A DNA stretch of 64,000 bases from Antilocapra americana (lineage: Eukaryota; Chordata; Mammalia; Artiodactyla; Antilocapridae): NCBI GenBank assembly GCA_007570785.1, contig ML662442.1, positions 32,422,691-32,486,690 of the forward strand. Reading direction: 5' to 3'. The notes under the pieces are model-generated. The model did no database searches. It saw nothing but the letters and a program-made list of their open reading frames with translations, and was not told the origin of the DNA. Both the position numbers and the translations under genes were made by a program. This document shows positions 43,331-55,504 of this stretch, one piece after another (positions within the stretch are counted from its first letter, which is position 1; the number at the start of each line of letters is the position of its first letter).

Positions 43331-43600
43331 CTACTGTCCAGTCACTTTCCAGTCAGAGTCCTTAAGTGATTCCTCAGCGCCATGGAATGCATGTTGAGAG
43401 GGGTCCTTTTCACGCTGCTGTGGCCTCTCCTCTTGAAGTGACATTACACAGTGCACATCACAGCTTGAGCTGCATATTTTGGGTGAAACCTCTTTCATAT
43501 GGATGTCAGATGCTCTAGCCAGTGCTACATGTTCAGAATTCAGATCTTTTATTTTAGAAAGAATTGTTTCCACTTGGTTATATTGATTCTTTAAGATTTG
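43331..43600 (-). other. protein-like open frame (90 codons), unproven
   Basis: The minus-strand frame is open from 43600 to a stop at 43331. It reads like protein: an amphipathic start (NQYNQVETILSKIKDLNSEH) with coiled-coil spacing, then a Cys/Ser and Gln/Glu-rich end closing in DSDWKVTGQ. A possible but weak acceptor (cttaaag) sits just before 43588. It would suit a terminal coding exon. I recognise no family, and no poly(A) signal is obvious close downstream. Alternatives are a decayed gene piece or chance. Confidence 0.22.
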
Positions 43601-44064
43601 TTATTAAAAATTGTTCAGCGGGCCCTATTATTGGTGAATTTTTGGAAAAGGCTAATATAAATTATTTTATTTTACAGCAAATAAATAATGATAGTGTGGC
43701 TAGGGAATGTCCATTATTTTCACATCTTAGAATCCAAGGTCGCCATTCTTTTGTATACTTGGGGTGTTTCTGTGTGTCTGTGTACACATGTATAGATGTT
43801 TATATAGCAAATGCCTCTGTTAAACATATTGTCTTGGACACAGCCTAGAAAAAACTCAGAGATGTAGAATCAGTTATAATTGGCTAGATACCCTGAGAGT
43901 AATTTTTTTACAGCCTTTTTTTGTTAAAAGCCAAACTTCTGCCCACTCAGTAGTAGAACTCACATAATTTGGTGAATACATTAACTGAGATCTTTCTTCC
44001 AGGTCTGATATTTGATCATATAAAATCAGTCTTAGAGGTACGACAAAAATTTTTACCTCTGGCA
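43601..44064. other. unassigned sequence
   Basis: Nothing recognised. Confidence 0.35.
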
Positions 44065-44160
44065 TTAATTTGCCATGTGACCTTGGAAAAGTCATTTAAC
44101 CTCCTTGAATTTTATTTACCACATCTATTAATATAAAATGTTGGGTTTGGAAAGGTTAAA
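44065..44160 (+). mobile_element. MIR core fragment
   Basis: 'tgccatgtgaccttggaaaa' followed by 'gtcatttaacctccttgaat' and 'tttatttaccacatctatta' matches the MIR core. Confidence 0.6.
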
Positions 44161-45589
44161 GATATTATTTTGAAAAGTAGCATTAACTATTATTTAAAAT
44201 AATTATAAAAGATTCAGGAAAGGAAAAATTTTTCAAAGCTCTGTGTTCAGACCCGAGGTAGACATTTAACTCAGGAGGATTTGACTGCTTGAGAAACATT
44301 TCTTTCTCCCACCCAAACTCTCATGGATAGGACTGATGGACAGAAAGTGTCATAAATAAGACATAAATGATCCAGGAAATGCATGCTGGTGTGGTTAGTT
44401 TGATGGAGCTTGGTATCTTGAAATGTAACTGGCAGGTCCATGAGGAAGTGTGGGCAAGCAGTGTATATCAAGAATGTTTAACTTAGCTAATTGGTGGAAG
44501 CACATGGTTTCATAAGGCAGAGAGAGAAATATCTGGAGTCTCAAGATCAGTCCACATTCTGTAATGCAGTGACTTATAGTCACTATCAAGGAAGTGGCAA
44601 TAAATATCAAGGACTGGAAATGATAACATGATAGGTATTAGACTATGGTGACTAGAAAATGCCAAACAGAACTCCAGACTTGAAGTTTATGTAACTCTAG
44701 CCAGATAATGAAAACCTGCAGCTAAGGAAGGGGAAGATGAAAATTTTCTCCACAATTCTATGAGCTTCCTTGTAATGCTGATTAGATCATGGGCTGTGCA
44801 TATCATCCTTGCCCCCCTGGCATCTACTTCAGTGCTTGATATTCATTATATACCTAAAAAACATTTGCCATTAAAAAATATTAAATTGAAGGATTCAGAT
44901 GAGTAGTGTTAATTTGATCTTAATAAATCAGAGCCATATAAGTAGGTCACATTTATTAGTTATCCTGAAAATCATTTTTTAGGGGGTTGGTTTACAAAGT
45001 AGTGAAATGAGAGAAATATATGTATATATATGATATAAAGATCTAAATATTGCTTATGAGTCAGGGATGCTGCTCATATCCTATGAGTCTTAGGATACTC
45101 TGTGACTTGTGTTGCTTAAAAGAAGTTATATATTGTGTTTATAGTAATTAGTGATCTTGTTGCAATTGAATGCTGGTTTTGATGCATGACACAAAATAAC
45201 TACATGATAAATATCAATAAATAAGGAAATTAGTGCAATTTACAATATGCTTTTTTTCAACATTGATTTAATTTGTAAGTATTTGAAATAATCACATTAA
45301 TAGAATCATTGTGGAAAAAAGGGACATGTAAGTGATAATATCTAAAGAAAATACACTATCATCCTATTTAGTCATGGGCTTAATAAGATAGTTGAAAATT
45401 ATTTTTTTCATCTATTTTAGCAAAGCTAACATATTTATAGTTTCCTTTAAGGGCTGAGTATACTTTAATGTCAGTTTTTATAAAGGACATAGGTTTTGAT
45501 AAAATATAACAAATTTTAAAATTAATTATCTCCTCCAAAAATCTGATGTAAAACAAACTTCTTTTTGTCAAATGATATTTTAGAGTAAT
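44161..45589. other. unassigned AT-rich sequence
   Basis: No repeat or exon recognised. 'tatatgtatatatatgat' near 45017 is a short AT run. Confidence 0.35.
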
Positions 45590-45643
45590 TGCAAATTAAA
45601 TTTTAAAATTTGCAATTTAAATTTTAAAATTAAAATTTAAAAT
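45590..45643. repeat. self-complementary AT-rich repeat
   Basis: Several near-identical palindromic units built on 'aaattttaaaattt' follow one another, separated by 'gcaattt'. It could extrude a cruciform. Confidence 0.7.
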
Positions 45644-45938
45644 CTATCTGATGTTAAAAATTTAGCTTCTGAATATAATATTTATAGGTATAGAAAAGAA
45701 AAAGTCATTTAAACATTTAAGGATAAAATTAATAGTTTTATAATATAGTATAGATAATCATTGTCACAAGTTCAAATATTCTCTTGAAATAGAGTACTAT
45801 AGACAAAAATCTATATTCTCTTGGTTCTGAGTCCTTGGAAGAATGAAATGTGGCCTAAATATTGCCTGATTCTACCTTATGTCTCTAAGTTTTATCCAAA
45901 GCACTTAGGTTATTTGGTTCATTTTCTAATTGGGTTTG

Positions 45939-46424
45939 TTTACTTTGTCAACAAAGGTCCATCTAGTCAAGGCTATGGTTTTTCCAATAGTCATGTATGG
46001 ATGTGAGAGTTGGACTATAAAGAAAGCTGAACGCTGAAGAACCGATGCTTTTGAACTGTGGTGTTGGAGAAGACTCTTCAGAGTCCCTTGGACTGCAAGG
46101 GGATCCAACCTAAGGGAGATCCTAAGGGAGATGAGTCCTGGGTGTTCATTGGAAGGACTGATGTTGAAGCTGAAACTCCAATACTTTGGCCACCTCATGC
46201 AAAGAGCTGACTCATTTGAAAAAACCCCGATGCTGGGAAAGATTGAGGGTAGGAGGAGAAGGGGACGACAGAGGCTGAGATGGTTGGATGGCATCACCGA
46301 ATCAATGGACAAGGGTTTGGGTGGACTCCGGGAGTTGGTGATGGACAGGGAGGCCTGGCGTTGCTGTGTGCGGTTCATGGGGTTGCAAAGATTCCGACAT
46401 GACTGAGTAATTGAACTGAACTGA
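45939..46424 (+). mobile_element. BovB LINE 3' part
   Basis: Sense BovB from 'ctttgtcaacaaaggtccat' to 'gagtaattgaactgaactga'. It carries a private tandem duplication: 'cctaagggagat' at about 46108 and again at about 46120. Confidence 0.93.
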
Positions 46425-46696
46425 TCTTGTATGGTAGTTCTTCATGGTTTATTTAGTAGCTCTGGTAAGGCCTGCTAGAGATATTTGATTTGTTTGTTTA
46501 GCATACTTTTAAGCAACTAATTCCAACATAGGTTACAGGTATCATTAGAAAAGAATGGTTACTGCGGTCTATTTTTGTTAAAGTGTGAATTTTCACTTAG
46601 TGACTTTGCCTTTTAAAAGGCATATCTATAAACTAGAAGGATTAATGAACTTTGTTCATATTATTTTATGGAGGTTCCTGTGTTTAATGTCATCTG

Positions 46697-46823
46697 ATTT
46701 GGAGAAGAAAATGGCAACCCACTCCAGTATTCTTGCTGGATAATCTCATGGACAGAGGAGCCAGGTAGGCTGCAGTCCATGGGATCTCAAAGAGTCAGAC
46801 ATGACTGAGTGACTAACACACAC
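46697..46823 (+). mobile_element. Bov-tA 3' part, 5'-truncated
   Basis: Starts at 'ttggagaagaaaatggcaac', runs through 'ccactccagtattcttgctg' to 'cagacatgactgagtgacta'. The tRNA-like head is missing. Confidence 0.88.
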
Positions 46824-47504
46824 AATATGAGTTGAACACAAGGGATTAAAAATTTTACACTTCTGCTTTTCCTTTTATTTGTACTGTGACTATAGTAATC
46901 ACTTCAGCATATAAACAGTCAGATACCAGAACTGACTGACTAGTGTTAATAAATGTTACTGGTTCCTTTATGCAGTGTTATGAGGTACTGTATTAGACTT
47001 GAAGCATAAATAGTGTTCTCTGAATTTATGGTATTACTCAAACCAGACAACATCGGCATGGATCTTGGCCTTGGCTACCTCATTTCATTTCATTTTCTTC
47101 CCCACCTACAATTTCCTCATCTGTGAAAGGTTGAATTTACACTAGAGTCCTAGTTTCTATCTGAAACATTCTAATTCCATAAATTGAAATTCCATTTCTC
47201 TTTCTCTCTATCCCTCTTTTAATTTTAAAATATTTGTTTGCTACCAAAGGCTTTGTTATTCTTTATTTTATACTGCCAGATCACCTCTTATGAAAGTAGA
47301 GGTGACATTGACCCCTTCAAGGTAACCAGGCTCAAATTTGCTCAACTAGTTACTCAGCCAACATGAAATATCTTCCTGTGGGAGCCCTTCGCTCCATTCT
47401 GTGGAGGGTTTGGAAAGCAAACAGCTCACATTGTCAAGAAATTTGAATTCCAGTCCTGTGGTCTACATCTTTTTAAAGGTCACAATTCCTTTTTACGCTT
47501 TACA
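46824..47504. other. unassigned sequence
   Basis: Nothing recognised. Confidence 0.35.
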
Positions 47505-47610
47505 AATAAATGGCATTTATTGAATACATGTGACCTGCCAGGTACATGCATAACTGCCATGTTAAGTTCTTAACATGCATTTTCTCTGTAATGTTTATTG
47601 ACTTGCAGAG
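47505..47610 (-). mobile_element. MIR-like fragment followed by GT run
   Basis: 'aatggcatttattgaataca', 'cctgccaggtacatgcataa' and 'cttaacatgcattttctctg' fit reversed MIR. A short (GT)n follows at 47613-47630. Confidence 0.45.
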
Positions 47611-47644
47611 TTGTGTGTGTGTGTGTGTGTATGGTATGTTCATA

Positions 47645-48010
47645 TTTAAAGATTTTGGTAAAATATAATTTTAGTATTTTAAACCTTTCTAAGTATACAA
47701 TTCAGTGTAAATTACACATTAATTAACCACAGTGTTGTACAATTATCACTACTATCAGCCCAGCGTTTTCATCAACCCAAACAGAAAGTCCATACTCATT
47801 AAGTAATTACTCCATATTTTTCTCTCACCCAAGATATTGGGAATCTCTAATCTACTTTCTGTCTCTGTGCATTTGCCTTTTCTAGATATTTCAGATAAGT
47901 GGAATTAATGTTGTAGCACGTATCAGAACTTCATTGTTTTTTATGTTTGAATATTTCATATATGCATGTATTACATTTTGTTTATCCATTCATCTGTTGA
48001 TGGATTCTCC
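47645..48010 (-). mobile_element. old L1 fragment (L1MB/MC-like)
   Basis: Reverse-complement landmarks in order: 'ctaagtatacaattcagtgt', 'gtgttgtacaattatcacta', 'tctaatctactttctgtctc', 'atttcagataagtggaatta', 'atgttgtagcacgtatcaga' and 'tttatccattcatctgttga'. A deletion removes the usual segment between the last two blocks. Confidence 0.75.
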
Positions 48011-49959
48011 TCTGATTTTGTTAAGCTTGAAGTTTTTGTAATCAAAGATTTACTTTGTGTCCTGCTGTTTTCATCTCTTCATAGTGCTAATGCCACAGCG
48101 AAGCCATCCTTCCTCCAAGTTTGTCTTTACATTTGTTCTTTTCCAAGTTAGCTTTTTCATTGCCACCTTTTATTCTTATTGTATTGTCTCTTTCTGCTGA
48201 TTGTGTTAGCAAATGTATGACTATTTTTTAGAGGGTATAATTTCATTGTTCTAGTATGTTTATGTAGGTACCCAGATTGTTAAGTAATAAGAATATATCG
48301 AAGCTTTGATTAAGGTTCCTTTAAGTTAAATTTCTTCTAGAATTAGTTACAGTGAAAATATGAGTGTGGATTTTATTTCTATCAACTCATTGATCTATTA
48401 TCATTTTCCTCCCAAGTAATATAAGGAATGTAAGATATTTTTATAATTTAGTGAAATATTAGCAGCCATGTTTGGAATATTTACTTATTGCTATAAAATA
48501 AAAACTGATTGCTGTTCATGATAAATATATTTTTTACATTTTGTAAGATTATTCTAAATATGATGTATTTAGCAAGTTCAAATTGCAGGAATAACTAAGG
48601 CTGTGCCCATGTAGAAAATTCTTCCATAGTTGTTGCAGTTTCTATAAAGCCTTGTTGCCTAGCTAAATTTAAAGATTTCTTTTACTGATCAGCTACTAGT
48701 AAATTTGGTTTAGAAAATAAGTGTTGCATATATTTTATTCTCAAGAAAAAATAGTTTATACCAAGCACATCAATGAATTAAGTTTAATAAGGACATTGGT
48801 GGCAATAATGATGGAGTGTCAAGGTTTCTAAGATGCCTCATGCTAGCTATTTTTCATTCTCTTTAATTTACACATGAAGGCTTAAAGAGCTGTGGGCAAG
48901 CTGCTTCAAAGAAAAGAACATCACTGCTGAACCAAAGCTAATGCAAAATTATTTGAAAACTAGAGAGTCCTTTTAACACATAATAATAGAGGAATACAGA
49001 GCTTTTATATAACAAAATATAAGCTCCCTTTAAAAGATTTTTCCTCTTTACTATTTGTATCAAATACACCCAATACATTTTTTATTCAGTCCACAAGTCT
49101 TAAGGCTGGTAGATATATTGGTTTGTGGAAAAGGTGATATTAAAAACAATTATATGTTTCGATAACTGGCTGAATTTGGTTTGACATTGGTTTTACTTTC
49201 ACTTATTTTACATAATAACGTGCATGAAAATGCATGCATGTAGTATCTTCAAACAGTATTTGGGATGAATAAAGTAAGGAAAGGAAGGAGGGTTTATACC
49301 ACTCTAAACTGTGGTTGGAAATCTGATGCCTGGGATTATGTATATGTGTTAGGGAAAAAAGGGCAAAGAACAATTAGTCCATCCTTTTGACTGTCTTCAT
49401 AATCAGTACTTATTTCTGTGGTTTCATTGATCTGGTCACAATTCACATTGAATTTTAGCTTGGAAACACCAAACACTATCTCTTTCTCTAGCTTGTGAAA
49501 AGAAGATGCTCTCTAAATGTGAAAGAACAAGATAAAAGAGGGCCTTGATGTCATTTCCCAGAAGAAAAAATGGCCAAATTGTACTTTAGAGTCCAATGCA
49601 ATTTGTACTTTTTATTCCTTTGACGTCTTTTTTTTTAATGGAATAAAGTACAAAATAATATAATGATACTTTAGCACTTCTCTGTCAAATGTTCTGTGGA
49701 GGCTCAACATATACAAAAAACAAAAGCAGAAATAATGTATGTTTGAGTTAAATTTAACTGAATTTCTTGTTCAAGATAAGATTGATAGAGAAGACATTGT
49801 TAGCTGGGCTTCCTGGGCCCCAGAACTACATGGTAGTAAAGAGCTTCAGGGCATCTGTGAGGACTCGGAAACCACATGCAAATTTTGGAGTGTATTTTTC
49901 TGAGATGATATTGCTTAACAGTGATGGAGCAGTTTCTATTTGTTTAGAGCTGTTCTGAT
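48011..49959. other. repeat-poor AT-rich block
   Basis: About 1.9 kb without a repeat I can name. Possible conserved non-coding DNA, or simply unrecognised old repeats. Confidence 0.3.
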
Positions 49960-50160
49960 CTATTTATAAGGTTTTATTCTCTTGGCCCTCATAACACTCT
50001 TAGGATATGTGTTCCCACTATCTTCCCATTATAGATGAAAAACTATGGTATACAAACATTTCATGTAACTTACTCAGGGCATCACAGCTAATAAGGGCTC
50101 AGGCTAGCGTTAGAATCCAGAAGTCTGGGTGCAGGGTCTGAACTCTTGGTCAGCCCACAC
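49960..50160 (-). mobile_element. MIR/L2-like fragment
   Basis: 'ttggccctcataacactctt', 'atcttcccattatagatgaa', 'taacttactcagggcatcac' and 'gttagaatccagaagtctgg' follow the reversed MIR order. Confidence 0.55.
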
Positions 50161-50794
50161 AGTATGCTGTCTTTGGACAAGGAATAGATTTTGTTAACTT
50201 TTCTTTTCATATTTTCAAGAGGAGTTTGTGATCAAAAGACATAAATATCTCCTGGAATAGAGGAGACATCTAGACCACAGATATGCCGTATTCATTAGAC
50301 ATGCTATTGCTCCCAGTTCAGGAGGTTTGCCATAGCTAAGGAAAATCAGATGTAGTCACCTGTGGCTTACATAGATGTTGGGCATTTTTAAGGTTTACTG
50401 ATGATTGTCCCCACAATTTATTTAATCTGGTCACTTAGGATGTCATATTTCATATTGCCTACAATAAAATGGATAAAAAATTGATAAAAATTAAGATTCT
50501 GACAAAGCAGGTAAAATGAATTGATCAAAATCTGGGAAAAAAAGTGTTAAATTTTTAAATAGAATCCATAGAATAAGCAAAGTACATTTACTTAAGTTGA
50601 GCTTGGGAATCCTGATGATCAAAGAAAAATTCAAAATATGATCAGCTAGCTACATGATTCAGAGTGTTCCTAAGAAAACCTATCACTTCCTCAGAATAAT
50701 ACATTACTTTGTTGAAAGTCAATAATAAATGTTCATAAAAATATATATTGAATACTTTTTTCAGTGTTTTTATCTCTTTAATAAATGTAACAAC
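50161..50794. other. unassigned AT-rich sequence
   Basis: No family recognised. Confidence 0.35.
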
Positions 50795-51452
50795 TGCTAT
50801 AGTAGACTGACTTGTGTTTCCTCAAAATTCATAGGTTAAATTTCTAGCTCCTAGTATCTCAGAATTTGACTAGGATTTAGGGTCTTCAAAGAAGTAATTA
50901 AGTTAAATAGGTAAAAGATGGGTTGAAAGTGAAAAATGTGTTACTCAGTTGTGTCCAACTCTTTGTGATCCCATGGACTGTAGCCTGCAAGACTCCTAAA
51001 TCCGTGGAATTTTCTGGGCAAGAACACTGGAGTGGATTGCCATTTCCTTCTCCAGGGGGTCTTCCTTACTCAGGGATTGAAACTGGGTCTCCTGCATTGC
51101 AGGCAAATTCTTTACCATCAGAGCCACCAGAGAAGCCCTAACCAATATAACCGGTCTCATTATAAGAGACACCATATGGATGGGCTCTAATCCAGTATAA
51201 CTGATGTCCTTACAAGCAAAAGAATTTTGGGCATAGACATTCCCATGCACAGAGGCATAATCATGTAAGGACACAGTGGGAAGCTGGTCCCCTACAAGCC
51301 AAGGTGAGAGGTCTCAGAAGAAACTCATCTTGCAGACACTTTGATCTTGGACTTCTAGCTTTCAGAACTGTGAAAAAAAAATAGATTTCTGTTTCTTAAG
51401 TCACACAGTCTGTGGTGTTTTGTAATGGCAGCCCTAGCTGACTCATATAAGC
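50795..51452 (+). mobile_element. MaLR LTR split by a Bov-tA SINE
   Basis: Sense MaLR LTR: 'cctcaaaattcataggttaa', 'agggtcttcaaagaagtaat', then after the SINE 'gggctctaatccagtataac', 'ttgatcttggacttctagct', 'agatttctgtttcttaagtc' and 'ttttgtaatggcagccctag'. Just after the SINE the block 'ctaaccaatataaccggtct'/'ctaatccagtataactgatg' appears twice, a small internal duplication. Confidence 0.75.
50928..51139 (-). mobile_element. Bov-tA SINE
   Basis: Reverse-complement Bov-tA from 'gtgttactcagttgtgtcca' to head 'gagccaccagagaagcc', nested in the MaLR LTR. The usual 'gtgaaagt' leader is partly kept. Confidence 0.93.
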
Positions 51453-52199
51453 AGGTTCCTCAAAATACTTTATAGTAATTGGAACTACAGCGTTGCTCTG
51501 GTTCTTGAAGTATTCTTTTCATGGCAGTTGAGGAAACAGTGCAAGTTAGTTGAGGACCTCCCAGAAATGTAGTTTAAGCACAATGCTGCCTCTGGAACAT
51601 CTTTATTTGGAAATGAGATCTAGACTATTCATAGTAACAGATGCACTCTGTATGTGTTCGTGTGTCTCTGCTTTTGATCAATCATATTGCTGGAGAGAAC
51701 ACTTAAACATTAGTAAGGCATGAAACAAGATGGTGCTTCTATATTGCTAATTAAGGGTTAAAAATAGATTATTGGGCAAAAGAAAAATGGAAGAGTTTTA
51801 CCGGGGGTTTCGTCCCTCAAGCTCATGACCACTTTGGCTCCAAACCAGGGAAAAACCTCCTCGGGAGCAAGAATTTTTGTTAGAAAGAATGCGACTCAAA
51901 TCTGACATGTGAAAAAATTAATGAATGACATAATGTTAAAGTTGCACACCACAGGTTTGTGCAGAATGTTTTCAAGGAAAGAGTGACCAGAATCACTATG
52001 ACCAAAGAAAATGTCATTAATACAGGCATATAAATGCAAATTTAAAAAACAATTAAATTTAATGGTGATTAAATGTATAAAACAATTCTCTATGTAAGTC
52101 TCATGGTAATTTATGGATAATATTATGAATAATTGTACTTTTTTATACCTCTGTTGTAACATATGTCACCAGGTTTATAATTAGCTTTTGGATTGGTTT
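51453..52199. other. unassigned sequence
   Basis: Includes a CpG-containing patch (taccgggggtttcgtccctc near 51799). No family recognised. Confidence 0.35.
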
Positions 52200-52320
52200 T
52201 GTCCTCAGTACTCAGTTATATCTTTGAGAACATGAATCTCATTTAATTTAATTTTATTTTCTATCAGCGATGCTCAGTACATGTTTATTGAATAATTGAG
52301 TGAATTAAAAATGAATTAAA
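52200..52320 (+). mobile_element. L2-like 3' end
   Basis: 'tgagaacatgaatctcattt' then 'cagcgatgctcagtacatgt' and 'ttattgaataattgagtgaa' resemble the L2 3' tail. Confidence 0.4.
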
Positions 52321-52624
52321 TGAAAAATGAACACATGGTCAGCTAAAGTGTGTACAGCAATTAGATTCTTAAACTTTTCATATGTTATATCTTTTAGTAA
52401 TAATTAACAAACTATTTCAGTATACCTTTTTCTGTGATGTGAAATTTGGTTTTGGAAGATGATTTAAAGATGAGAAAATGCTCTCAGTACTGTTAAGTAT
52501 AGAATACAAAACTATACATAGAGGACAAAACATACACACAAAAATAAAAGTAAGTAAAATATTAGCTGTGGTTATTACCTGGGTTAAGGAATTCATTCTG
52601 GAATCCTCCTTCACAGGTTTATTG

Positions 52625-52990
52625 AAAAAAGTTGTTATATAAAGTTCACCATTTTTAATGCATAGTTCTATGAGTTTTGATGAAGGCAGAGAGTTCTATG
52701 AATTTTTTTGCTGGACATGTGCCCACAACAATCAAGTCAAAAAACACTTCTATGATCCTCAAAAGCTCCTAAATGTTCCATTGCAGTCATTCCTCCCAGT
52801 TCCCAATACATAACCCATGGCATCTACTGATTTCTTTTCTTTTGGCTTTGCCTTACTCTGAAATATCATGTTCTGAAATGGTAAAATATGTAGTTTGTGA
52901 ATTTGGCTTCTTTCATTTAGCATAATGCTTTTTTAAACATCTATATTGTTACATGTGACAGTCTTCCTTTTTTTTTTTTATGTTCTATAG
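52625..52990 (-). mobile_element. old L1 fragment
   Basis: Reverse-complement: 'tagttctatgagttttgatg', 'catgtgcccacaacaatcaa', 'cctcccagttcccaatacat', 'ggcttctttcatttagcata' and 'tgttctatagtatatgga' in the order of an old L1 3' region. Confidence 0.6.
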
Positions 52991-53205
52991 TATATGGATA
53001 ATCTGCTCTATTCCTAATCCCTTTGTGAGTACTCATTAGAGGTTTGTGGAAAGGAGTCAGAGAGTGGATGCAAACTTCTCTCATATCTGAGCTCCCGTGG
53101 GTTCTGTAGTTTTACACAGTTTGTTAACAATTAAATGATTCTGTGATGCCTTGTGTCTTGTACTCCTGTTCTCTGCCACAAGTGAGCCAGTGCTCACATC
53201 CTGCT

Positions 53206-53239
53206 GTTCTTTCCTGAGGTATCAAGCCAGTTAGTTTCT
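53206..53239 (+). repeat. 34-bp direct repeat, copy 1
   Basis: Starts 'gttctttcctgaggtatcaa'. Matches 54256-54289 at 32 of 34 positions (differences at 53221 and 53230). The flanks do not match. Confidence 0.7.
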
Positions 53240-54255
53240 CTGGTCTTCAGTTCTCTGAAGGGCTGAGAAAAGGCCTCTCTATTAGATTTTAAGTACCAAG
53301 AAGCAAAGTCTAGAGTCTTGGAGCATGTGAAGTGCTTGCTTTTTGTTACATAAACAAGTGAGCAAGTGGATAAATGAATGACTTTTGCTTGAGCAATTCC
53401 ATGTAAATTTCATTACTTCTTTACTGACTATTAGCTAGCTTTTGGGAAACCTATTAGAAACTTCTCTGAGCATTTATGCTCCCACAGATTGGTTTCTGGA
53501 CCCATAGACATAGGGGAGAGAGGCTTCATTCGGCCGCTACTGAGGAAATTATACTAAGGTAACTGGTAGAAACAGTGAAAAATTCGATCAGCGGGTTAAT
53601 CGGAATAACTGATGCCAGATAGCCAGTTGGTTTGATTTTTACCCCTCACTGAATTGACTTATAATTGACAGTTTGTTTTCTGATTGTGTAGCTGTCTTTT
53701 TGCCTATTGACACACAAGATTGTCATTTATAGTAAGCAAACGATCTCCACTGAGAACCAGAATTTGACTACTCTATTACTCTGATTATAGTTTCTACCTT
53801 TTTTTTCAATATGACACAACTTAACGATTTGTTCTTATTGGTATACACTAAAATTTTATCAGTTTTAATACACATTTAATATATACTTTGTTTCTAACTT
53901 TCAACACATATGTATGGTTTTAACTTAATTCTAAATATTGTAAAAGTGTATAAATAGACAATAAGTTGTGAAGAATTAATTCTTTTAGTTTCCTGTAAAA
54001 CTGTATGCAACAAGCTACTCATGTCTATAAAATTACATTGTGTGCTACAATTATTTTTATTATATTTTCATGCTTCTTGGTCCTTTTTCTTTTTTCATTC
54101 TGGTTATAATATCTGAGGATAATTTCAGTAATGTAATATGAATCTTACTACACAAGAAGTTTTTGTAATGATAGATAAATAGACTAAGATCATTTTATTC
54201 ATCCTCTGATGATACTTTTGAGTTGTATTTAGTTCTATTGCTTTATAAGTTTGTG

Positions 54256-54289
54256 GTTCTTTCCTGAGGTCTCAAGCCACTTAGTTTCT
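54256..54289 (+). repeat. 34-bp direct repeat, copy 2
   Basis: Starts 'gttctttcctgaggtctcaa'. Partner of 53206-53239, 1,050 bp away. Confidence 0.7.
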
Positions 54290-55504
54290 ATAAATAGAAA
54301 TAATTTGTTTTAAAATTCTGCAAATTGACACGTTTATGGATCTAGTAAAGGCAAGTAATATACATGAAGGTAGTCAGCTAGATGTGGCAAACAAGAGAAT
54401 TCTTGCCTTTTTAAATAAAGCTACTAATACTTAACTTCTGCAGGAATTCATGTTGTAAAGACCTTCAGGCTTTCTGTTCCTGGTTCCTTTTTTACTTTCA
54501 GCTAAAAAGTGGATCTTAATTAAAAACAAAAAATCCTTACACCTTCACATAAAATAGATCAATGTGCAAATCCTGACTTTGCTACTCGCTTAAAGCATTT
54601 ATCTCAAAGACCATCAGAGCCTAAACATTCGATAAATAATAGCCTGAATAGTTAAATGAACATACTAGTCATTAATGGTAAAACCAGAAAAAGCTTATAA
54701 GTTGAATTGAGCTCCAGCTTTTGCATTGCTCAAGAGTTCTTAAAATGTCTTACGGTATACTCTGACCTGAGTATGGACATATAGGTGTTCACACATATAT
54801 TAGAAAATAAATTAAGAAAAGAGTTGGTAGAATTCATGGCTAAATATAGATGGACTCTCTATGGGCAAAAGCAGAAAGACTAATGCATAAAGGATATTTT
54901 CTGATAATTCTATAAACCTCCTACCTCAGGAATGAAGTGCCCTGTTCTACTACCCCATGGAAATGCATTTGTTATTTGTTCACGTTTAGTTCCCTCAAGG
55001 GTCTTTCTGAGACTAATCTGATGAGTGAAGGTCCTAATGGCATGTAATCGCTTAATGTCTTGTCTTTTCCAGGTAACTTGTGCATTTAAACAGAGGCCTC
55101 CTGTGCTTTAGCCCAGTGGAGTGTGTAATAAGATTAGAAGGACCAGACACAGGGCTTTGCACCTGAAAGGACACAACAGTCACTGTTTATGGACGACTTG
55201 AGAATTTCAGGTCCTGGCAAGGCCAGGACTAAAACATTTTTGAGATAAAAGACATTTCGATACCCTCAAATCTAGTTATGGGTAGGGTTTCCTAGTTAGC
55301 ACACTGTTTTAGGTTGTATGTGTTATATCAAAAGTAATTAATAATTTGACATATTTGAAAATATTTTTAACCAGTTGCATTGGCATAACATAGGCAGATC
55401 ACGAGAAGACCAAAGAAAAAAGAAGGGTTAATGACAGAATCCCTCTTTCATGTGCTTCATCTTATGCTAATTTAGTGTGTTTTCTCTGACCATTCAGGAT
55501 AATC

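Larger units (their letters stand above)
52991..55504. other. unassigned sequence, 2.5 kb, with one duplicated 34-bp word
   Basis: No named repeat or exon. The only structure I see is the 34-bp near-duplicate listed at 53206-53239 and 54256-54289. Confidence 0.35.
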
